From an uncultured Clostridium sp. (lineage in GTDB: Bacteria > Bacillota > Clostridia > TANB77 > CAG-508): a stretch of 5,357 bases of DNA. This document shows, piece after piece, positions 1 through 5,264 of the stretch. The notes beneath the pieces are model-generated. The model did not search any database and was not told where the DNA came from. It saw only the letters and a list, made by a program, of their open reading frames with translations. The stretch's first letter is position 1. Every line of letters begins with the position of its first letter. The DNA lies in the NCBI GenBank assembly GCA_946497905.1, contig CAMMMI010000100.1, positions 1 through 5,357 on the forward strand. Reading direction: 5' to 3'. The position numbers were made by a program, and so were the translations under genes.

Positions 1-37
1 TCTTGAATAGGAAAAACTCGATTTTTCCTATTCAAGA
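1..37. repeat. Perfect 16-bp inverted repeat (hairpin), at the window edge
   Basis: Bases 1-16 are the exact reverse complement of bases 22-37, with the 5-base loop CTCGA. The stem has A5 and T5 next to the loop and GG/CC in the middle. No T-run follows on the plus strand, so it is not a classical intrinsic terminator for plus-strand transcription. The last two bases overlap the first arm of the structured element at 36-138. It could be the tail of a gene lying left of the window, a bidirectional terminator-like hairpin, or part of the repeat unit. The sequence does not decide between these. Confidence 0.8.
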
Positions 38-138
38 ACAAATCGGAAAGCCTTAATATTTATACAACATTTAATATTCATCTTTGGCTTTCCGTTAATT
101 TGTTCTGCGCCAATTTTACGTATGTAAAGTTGTGTGCA
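36..138 (+). repeat. Structured two-helix element, copy A (candidate ncRNA or DNA hairpin repeat)
   Basis: Helix 1 pairs GAACAAAT (36-43) with ATTTGTTC (98-105). It stacks on a 9-bp helix, CGGAAAGCC (44-52) with GGCTTTCCG (86-94), leaving TTA (95-97) as a 3-base bulge. Inside, AATATT (55-60) can pair with AATATT (73-78). Helix 2 follows with no gap: TGCGC (106-110) and CAATTTTAC (111-119), loop GTAT, then GTAAAGTTG (124-132), one bulged T, and GTGCA (134-138). Two pairs in helix 2 (T114-G129 and G109-T135) are G-U on the plus strand but A-C mismatches on the minus strand. If this is RNA, it is therefore probably read rightward. Bases 139-170 continue with a six-T run (155-160) but no convincing terminator stem. 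The architecture recurs at 5261-5357. I do not recognise the family. There is no coding potential. Confidence 0.6.
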
Positions 139-170
139 TCCATTGTGCGAAGCGTTTTTTATACAATAGG

Positions 171-205
171 AAACAAAGAAACTCTTAAAAAGAATTCCTT
201 TGTTT
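171..205 (-). terminator. Hairpin terminator-like structure after the adhesin gene
   Basis: On the minus strand, 13 bases after the stop codon, AAACAAAGGAATTCTT pairs over all 16 positions with AAGAGTTTCTTTGTTT across a TTT loop. Two of the pairs are G-U. On the plus strand those two become A-C mismatches, so the fold favours the adhesin transcript. The 3' arm is U-rich, but the following bases (CCTATTG) are not a U-tract. It may therefore act as a weak terminator or a 3'-end-protecting hairpin. Confidence 0.65.
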
Positions 206-217
206 TACTTTAAATTA

Positions 218-3200
218 TTAAATTACAAATTTCTTAATTAATATTGTTCCACCAGCTATTGTGATTAATATAATAAGTCCTAAAGAAATATAAATTCTTG
301 CACTACCTGTTTCTACTGATAACATTACAGGTGCATCATCAATATCATCTTCTCCTGGTTGTTTGTTATCTGGTGTAGAATCTTTATCAGGTACACCATA
401 TTCGTTATAATCTTCTGATATTTCTGCTGTATTTACTTTTAATCCCATATTTTCACTGTTATTTATCCAAGTCAATAGAATTTCTACATCTGCATATTCA
501 CCTGGTTGTAATAAAGTGTTTTCTAATAATCTTGTTGATACTACGTTGTTTCCTTCATCTGTCCAACCTGGATTATCTTCTGCAACAAATTTTAAGCCTT
601 CTGGTATATAATCTGTAATTTCTTTTGCATAACCTGCTATTTCACCTTCGTTTATTACTCTTATAGAATATCTAAATTTTACAGTTACTTTATCTATTTT
701 CTTTCTGTGTAATTCAACTTTTACAACTTGTTCTGGGTCATCATATGGTTGATGTCCTGTTTCTGTGATAGTTTCTACACCATCTTCTATTACTATAGCT
801 TGTGTAACCCATTTTCTTAATGCTAAGTCAAAGATTTTTACAATAACTTTTTCAAAGTCATCATCATCTTGTTGTCCTGGTATATATGAACCTGTTTCAT
901 CTCCCTTATATCCTGGTAAGTTTTCATCACTTGGTAATTCAACATTGTCCTCTTGAGAGTCTCTATCTTTAATTGGTTCTTTATTTTCATCTAGATATTC
1001 AGTTATATCTGCGATGTTTGTTATATTTTCGTTTGTTTTTGCATTTTCTTTTACTTTACACATTATTGGGAATTCTACATATGATAATGTAATATTTCCA
1101 TTTTCATCAGTTTGTGCCTTTGAAATTAATTCATTTTCTAAATATCTTGATGTTACTGTTCTTCCATCTTCTGATACTTCCCATCCATATTGCTCATTAA
1201 ATTCTCCTTCTACAAACTCTAAATATGGTGGTAAATGATCTTTTATTTCTGTTGCATAACCATTAATTTCACCTTCATTATATATCCTTAGCATATATAC
1301 TACAATATTATTTGGTTGTACTAATAATGGTTCTTTTGTATGGTTATATGTAGCTGTTGTTATCATAACTCCATTTTCATCTTTTGTATTTAATTTACTT
1401 GTATCTACAACTGGTGCTCTTGTATATGAACCATCTTCATTTTTTAAATATTCTTCATCAGCTATTGTTGTATCATCACTTACAGCTATAATAAATTTTC
1501 TTAAAGCTAAGTCAAAAGCTTGTAAAATTATGTTATCATAATCTTCGTCATCTTCATATTTTACCCAATCTTCTGTGTCTGAATCTCTATCATCTACTGG
1601 GTCTCCATTCTCATCACAATCTTCTGATATTGCTGCTTCGTTTCTTATAGTTGAACCAGTCTCATCAGATACAACTTTTAACATTACTGATACTTCTTTA
1701 TAATGTATATCTTCTTCAGTTTTTGTACCATCATTTTCTCCAAATGCTGGTATTAAGTTTCCACCTACTGTTGTTTCATTTTCTTTTGATAAATAATCTG
1801 TTGATATTTGTACTATCTTCTCATAATTTTCATCATATACAAAATTTCCCCATAAATAGTTTTGGTTAAATTCTATTGCTTGCTTTTCTGCCTCTGTTAA
1901 AGTTTCATCATTTTCTAGTTCTTCACCTGTTTTTTCAGACCATATAAATTCTAGTCCTTCTGGTATATCTTCTGTTATTTCTTGTGCATATCCATCTATA
2001 GTTCCCTCATTGTATATTCTAAATGTATATGTAACTATATCTCCTTTTTGTACTGTTACAGGCTCTTTATTTAATTTATATTCTCCTGTTGTTATTAATT
2101 TTCCATCTTCTCCAATTGTATTTAATTTACTTACATCTACACTTTCAATTCTTTCAGGTACATTTTGTCCATTTACTGCTACTATTCTCTTTATTAATTT
2201 TAAGTCAAAACTTTTTGGGTTTGTAACTTCTGCCTCTAAATTAGCTGGATTTTCTATTTCTGTTCTTTCTGGAATTACAACTGGTTGTTCTTGTGCATTT
2301 GATGATGATGTCCATAATGTTAATTTAGTTTGACTATATTTTATATTTGTTTCTATTTTAATTTTCATATCACCATTTTTAGGTAAAGATATATAAAAGT
2401 CTTGTCCTACTAAATCACTTACAGTTGTTCCTTCTGGCACTGTTTGCATTGAGCTATCTAATAAAGCATAATCTTTTATTTCTTGTCCATTATTTTTTAC
2501 TACAAAATCTAATGTATAAGGAGTTGTATTTCCAGCTGTTTTTGTAAATTTAATTGGGCCAAATACATAATTTTGTCCTTGTTCTTTATATTGTAATGTT
2601 GTTGTTTCAAGTTTTGCTGGAGCTCCTGTACTTGCATCTATTGAATAATCAACAGCATTTAATTTTGCAGTTTCTACTAAATAATTATATAGTTGACCTG
2701 CTTGTTTTTGTCTTGCAGCACCAACACTAGCATTTGGTTCTACACTAGTTGGATTATAATCTGATAAATTTTCATAAGTGTTACCATCTTCTGTGTACCA
2801 AAGCCAATCATTATTTGCTGTTTTATCATATTTAGGATCACCATAATTTGTAAAATACCATAATGCTGCTTGTTGTACAGATTCTACTTCATCTATTGTT
2901 AATTGTGGATTAGTTATTCCTGAGTCTTCTAACAATTTTGACATATCTTCATCTGTTGATATTCCACTTAAATACATAACATCAAATAAAGCTAATATTG
3001 CATTATATCTTTCTATTGTTTGTCCATTACCTATATCAATAGTTCCGTCTCCCATTGTTTTTATTGCTTCATATGAATGGTTAAGAATAGTGTCCTTTTG
3101 TGTTTTCATATCAAAGAAAATATCATATTCTGCCTTTTTCCTTGTATCTGAAAAACCTACACCTTCTTTTACACAATATATATTTGCTTCTTCATATGTA

Positions 3201-3469
3201 TCTGATTGCATACTTTCATATTTTACAATATTCCATAATTTAAAAGCATTTCTTTGCTCTTCAGTTGAACCATTTGTATTTGGATTTCCTATTGCATATC
3301 CTAATTCTGGATTGCTTTTTCCTGTTCTTAATTCCATAATTCCTAATACTAACGGAGTTGTTGCTTCGTCAGCATAAACTTTTGAAAATGGAATTAAACA
3401 CATTACACTGATTATCGCAATCACAATCACACTAATTAATTTTTTTCCTACTTTCATTTTAAATCTCAT
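218..3469 (-). CDS. Wall-anchored thioester (TQXA-type) adhesin with three DUF11/Cna-like isopeptide domains
   Basis: This 1083-residue surface protein begins with a signal peptide (about 1-33, cleavage probably after VYA33). A thioester domain spans about 40-275. Its Cys99 lies in IYCVKEG and its likely partner Gln200 in QQAALWYF, matching the TQxA-I/L-W pattern. In this family a Cys-Gln thioester reacts covalently with ligand amines. A beta-rich domain covers about 285-400. Three stalk domains follow (about 420-636, 651-842, 879-1035). Each opens with FDLxLxK (Lys427, 658, 886), carries a motif like NEGEIxGYAxEIxDxIPEGLxF, and closes with NxAxI(S/T)E (Asn610, 818, 1013). These are probable Lys-Asn isopeptide pairs. 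Acidic linkers separate the domains. The C-terminus has SVETG (1051-1055), a membrane segment (about 1057-1077) and KKFVI. That resembles a sortase signal but lacks LPxTG. The start is ATG at 3469, with ATG at 3457 (Met5) as an alternative. The family call is firm; the ligand and bond chemistry are inferred. Confidence 0.9.
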   Translation of the reverse strand: MRFKMKVGKKLISVIVIAIISVMCLIPFSKVYADEATTPLVLGIMELRTGKSNPELGYAIGNPNTNGSTEEQRNAFKLWNIVKYESMQSDTYEEANIYCVKEGVGFSDTRKKAEYDIFFDMKTQKDTILNHSYEAIKTMGDGTIDIGNGQTIERYNAILALFDVMYLSGISTDEDMSKLLEDSGITNPQLTIDEVESVQQAALWYFTNYGDPKYDKTANNDWLWYTEDGNTYENLSDYNPTSVEPNASVGAARQKQAGQLYNYLVETAKLNAVDYSIDASTGAPAKLETTTLQYKEQGQNYVFGPIKFTKTAGNTTPYTLDFVVKNNGQEIKDYALLDSSMQTVPEGTTVSDLVGQDFYISLPKNGDMKIKIETNIKYSQTKLTLWTSSSNAQEQPVVIPERTEIENPANLEAEVTNPKSFDLKLIKRIVAVNGQNVPERIESVDVSKLNTIGEDGKLITTGEYKLNKEPVTVQKGDIVTYTFRIYNEGTIDGYAQEITEDIPEGLEFIWSEKTGEELENDETLTEAEKQAIEFNQNYLWGNFVYDENYEKIVQISTDYLSKENETTVGGNLIPAFGENDGTKTEEDIHYKEVSVMLKVVSDETGSTIRNEAAISEDCDENGDPVDDRDSDTEDWVKYEDDEDYDNIILQAFDLALRKFIIAVSDDTTIADEEYLKNEDGSYTRAPVVDTSKLNTKDENGVMITTATYNHTKEPLLVQPNNIVVYMLRIYNEGEINGYATEIKDHLPPYLEFVEGEFNEQYGWEVSEDGRTVTSRYLENELISKAQTDENGNITLSYVEFPIMCKVKENAKTNENITNIADITEYLDENKEPIKDRDSQEDNVELPSDENLPGYKGDETGSYIPGQQDDDDFEKVIVKIFDLALRKWVTQAIVIEDGVETITETGHQPYDDPEQVVKVELHRKKIDKVTVKFRYSIRVINEGEIAGYAKEITDYIPEGLKFVAEDNPGWTDEGNNVVSTRLLENTLLQPGEYADVEILLTWINNSENMGLKVNTAEISEDYNEYGVPDKDSTPDNKQPGEDDIDDAPVMLSVETGSARIYISLGLIILITIAGGTILIKKFVI

Positions 3470-3470
3470 T

Positions 3471-3477
3471 CCTTCCT
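3471..3477 (-). promoter_or_regulatory. Shine-Dalgarno site of the adhesin gene (start ambiguity)
   Basis: Read on the minus strand the sequence is AGGAAGG-A-ATG, so the SD nearly touches the first ATG (3469-3467). Pairing through its 5' AGG leaves about 5 bases to that ATG. The second in-frame ATG (3457-3455, Met5) lies 13 bases after AGGAAGG. Either could be used. Met5 would give a typical short signal-peptide n-region, MKVGKK. Confidence 0.6.
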
Positions 3478-3480
3478 AAG

Positions 3481-3558
3481 GTACAAATCTGGTTGGAAAA
3501 GAATTAAATTTTGAGCAGTCAAAATGAGTTTAAAATTTATGAGACATACTCTTTGTAC
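3481..3558 (-). promoter_or_regulatory. Possible folded 5' leader of the adhesin mRNA
   Basis: GTACAAA (3481-3487) and TTTGTAC (3552-3558) are exact complements. They would close a 64-nt region directly before the SD. Inside, TAAATTTT (3505-3512) can pair with AAAATTTA (3532-3539), or TTTTGA (3509-3514) with TCAAAA (3519-3524); the two are mutually exclusive. Just upstream in the transcript, TTGATT (3560-3565) and AATCAA (3574-3579) form a further 6-bp dyad. I do not recognise a known riboswitch. AT-rich sequence gives such pairings fairly easily, so this is a candidate only. Confidence 0.35.
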
Positions 3559-3652
3559 ATTGATTAAATTTCAAATCAAGTTTGACGACGCTAAAATTGT
3601 AATTATTTTATAACCTTTTTGCTCCTTACATATTTATTATCTCCTATATACT

Positions 3653-3680
3653 ATTTTACTGATTTTTTCAAATTAGTCAA
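3653..3680 (-). promoter_or_regulatory. Sigma-A-type promoter for the adhesin gene
   Basis: On the minus strand TTGACT (3680-3675; 5 of 6 to TTGACA) is followed after 16 bases by TAAAAT (3658-3653; 5 of 6 to TATAAT). Transcription would start near 3646, giving a leader of roughly 177 nt before the ATG at 3469. This is the best promoter match seen in the intergenic region. Confidence 0.55.
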
Positions 3681-3721
3681 TAGTATTTTTTAGTAATTAT
3701 TTTTATTTAAAACTATTACAA

Positions 3722-3779
3722 AATATAAGCTTACGGATTAACTTATTCGTGCTATGCCACTCTTTTTTTAGCTTATATT
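3722..3779. repeat. 10-bp inverted repeat with 38-base loop in the divergent intergenic region
   Basis: AATATAAGCT (3722-3731) and AGCTTATATT (3770-3779) are exact reverse complements. The loop is the least AT-rich part of the intergenic region. It contains TTATTCGTGC (3743-3752), nine of ten bases identical to TTGTTCGTGC in the element at the right end (5321-5330). GCC follows in both. An alternative internal hairpin pairs ATAAG (3725-3729) with CTTAT (3742-3746). A seven-T run (3763-3769) precedes the right arm, so in the plus direction it is not an ordinary terminator. The role is unknown: leader structure, operator, or degenerate relative of the end elements. Confidence 0.5.
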
Positions 3780-3839
3780 ACAATTATATTACATTTTTAC
3801 ACTAAAATCAATACTTTATGTGAATTAATCAGAATTTTA

Positions 3840-3877
3840 TTGTTTTCCGTAACTTTATACACTTTATACCTGATAAT
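3840..3877 (+). promoter_or_regulatory. Weak candidate promoter region for the carboxypeptidase gene
   Basis: GATAAT (3872-3877, preceded by T) is a 5-of-6 match to a -10 box but has no convincing -35 at 16-18 bases. TTGTTT (3840-3845) lies 17 bases before the poorer TTTATA (3863-3868). I saw no clear sporulation sigma (F or G) consensus, which matters because dacF of Bacillus subtilis is forespore-controlled. The true start site cannot be fixed from sequence alone. Confidence 0.25.
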
Positions 3878-3921
3878 GTATTTTTTACTCATAAGAATTT
3901 ATTATCAACATATATTTATAT

Positions 3922-3927
3922 AGGTGG
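3922..3927 (+). promoter_or_regulatory. Shine-Dalgarno site of the carboxypeptidase gene
   Basis: AGGTGG lies just before ATG 3932-3934, with 7 bases between its AGG and the start codon. It supports this start, and the protein then opens with a complete signal peptide. Confidence 0.75.
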
Positions 3928-3931
3928 TTTT

Positions 3932-5203
3932 ATGTTTTTTTATAAATATGTTTCTAAGATTATTTCTATTATTGCCTTTTTTATCTGTATATTTGGTTTT
4001 TCTTATGTATATGCTGATGACATAGATTATTCCGATGATACTATGTCTGAAAGTGCTTTAGATGGCTTATATTTTGAAACTGCTAATATTTCTGAAAGCT
4101 CTTTGAATTTAAATTCTAGGTCATGTATTGTTCTAGATAGACAAAGTAAATCTATTTTGTATGGAAAAAATGAGAAAAACAAAGTTAAAATGGCTTCCAC
4201 TACAAAAATAATGACTGCAATAGTAGTAATTGAAAATGCCGATTTAAATAAGACTGTTGAAATATCTAAAAAATCTGCATCTACAGGAGGTTCAAGATTA
4301 GGATTAAAAACTGGAGACAAAATTACAATAAATCATCTTTTATATGGCTTAATGCTACGCTCAGGAAATGACGCTGCTGTTGCTTTAGCTGAAAGTATTT
4401 CAGGTAGTGTTTCTGATTTTGCTATTTTAATGAATAATAAAGCAAAAGAACTTGGTCTTAAAAACACAAACTTTGAAACTCCACATGGGTTAGATTCAGA
4501 CAATCATTACACTACTGCATATGAATTAGCTCTATTAACTGATTATGCTTTAAAGAATCCTACTTTTTCCAAAATAGTAGGTACAAAAAACTATACTATT
4601 AATATAAATGGATACCCTAAAAATTTAAGTAATACAAATGAATTATTAGGGAACTTAAATGGTGTATATGGTGTTAAGACTGGATTTACTAATGGTGCTA
4701 ATAGATGTCTAGTTACTGCCTGTAAAAGAGGAAATATGGATATAATTTGTGTTGTATTAGGTGCTGATACAAAAAACTTTAGAACTCAGGATAGTGCTAA
4801 ATTAATTGAATATACTTTCAATACATATACTTATATAAATATTGAAAACAAAATAAATGAATATTTTAATAATTGGATATCCAATAATAAAGATAATTTT
4901 TTTATTGAAAAAGGTAGCTCTCAAAATATCGAATTGAATTATTCTTCTTTGGAGAATCCTATAATACCTGTTAAAAAAACTGATGTTGATAATATAGAAA
5001 TTTTTATTGATATAAATACATATTTACAAGCTCCTATAAATCAAAATGATAAAATTGGAAATATAAATGTTCTATTAAATAATACGGTTATTTGCCATTG
5101 CGATATATTAAATAAAAAGTTAATACCTAAAAAAAGTGTTTACTCGTATTTATTAGATTTTTTTACTAATTACACTTATTATCTTAATTCTGTTGGAATT
5201 TAA
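3932..5203 (+). CDS. dacF: D-alanyl-D-alanine carboxypeptidase, peptidase S11 family (DacF-like PBP)
   Basis: This 423-residue secreted penicillin-binding protein would remove the terminal D-Ala from peptidoglycan pentapeptides, so limiting cross-linking. Residues 1-28 form a signal peptide ending VYA. The S11 catalytic domain covers about 60-300 and carries all three motifs: STTK (89-92, nucleophile Ser89, Lys92), SGN (144-146) and KTG (249-251). The typical GSRLGLKTGD and FxTPHGLD segments are also present. A PBP5-type C-terminal beta domain lies at about 305-390, with the recognisable segment APINQNDKIGNI. The last 25 residues are aromatic-rich and may lie on the membrane as an amphipathic anchor. 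Length is normal for the family and nothing is broken. It is divergent from the adhesin, and a hairpin follows at its stop codon. The family is certain. The symbol is by resemblance only; dacA/dacB-type paralogues are hard to separate without a tree. Confidence 0.93.
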   Translation: MFFYKYVSKIISIIAFFICIFGFSYVYADDIDYSDDTMSESALDGLYFETANISESSLNLNSRSCIVLDRQSKSILYGKNEKNKVKMASTTKIMTAIVVIENADLNKTVEISKKSASTGGSRLGLKTGDKITINHLLYGLMLRSGNDAAVALAESISGSVSDFAILMNNKAKELGLKNTNFETPHGLDSDNHYTTAYELALLTDYALKNPTFSKIVGTKNYTININGYPKNLSNTNELLGNLNGVYGVKTGFTNGANRCLVTACKRGNMDIICVVLGADTKNFRTQDSAKLIEYTFNTYTYINIENKINEYFNNWISNNKDNFFIEKGSSQNIELNYSSLENPIIPVKKTDVDNIEIFIDINTYLQAPINQNDKIGNINVLLNNTVICHCDILNKKLIPKKSVYSYLLDFFTNYTYYLNSVGI

Positions 5204-5224
5204 AAAAGGGACTTTCCCCTTTTT
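5203..5224 (+). terminator. Intrinsic terminator-like hairpin of the carboxypeptidase gene
   Basis: AAAAAGGG (5203-5210) pairs with CCCTTTTT (5217-5224) over 8 bp with a 6-base loop, starting at the last base of the TAA stop. The T-run forms the 3' arm and is followed by AGTTCTTTATT. The left arm's A-run means it could also stop transcription arriving from the right. Confidence 0.7.
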
Positions 5225-5225
5225 A

Positions 5226-5264
5226 GTTCTTTATTAGGAAAATCATGCTTACTTTACTAAGAAC
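5226..5264 (+). repeat. Small inverted repeat leading into structured element copy B
   Basis: GTTCTT (5226-5231) is complementary to AAGAAC (5259-5264), with 27 bases between. The right arm contains GAAC, the first arm of copy B, so this pairing and helix 1 of copy B exclude each other. Six base pairs over this distance is weak evidence on its own. Confidence 0.35.

Noticed and set aside
6..173. AATAGGAAA at 6-14 and 165-173 as target-site duplication flanking copy A
   Set aside because: The first copy is built into the perfect hairpin and the 9-base AT-rich match is easily coincidental. No transposase or clean boundaries were seen.
765..3377. Plus-strand open frames of 63-107 codons inside the adhesin gene
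   Set aside because: They are antisense shadows of a well-supported gene, with low-complexity Ser/Phe/Leu-rich translations and no family resemblance.
3524..3613. Plus-strand 29-codon ORF beginning MSLKFMRHTL in the intergenic region
   Set aside because: There is no Shine-Dalgarno before the ATG, it lies antisense to the probable adhesin leader, and AT-rich DNA gives such short frames by chance.
4027..4320. Minus-strand 97-codon frame inside the carboxypeptidase gene
   Set aside because: It overlaps the catalytic domain containing STTK, has no recognisable motif, and is explained as a shadow frame.
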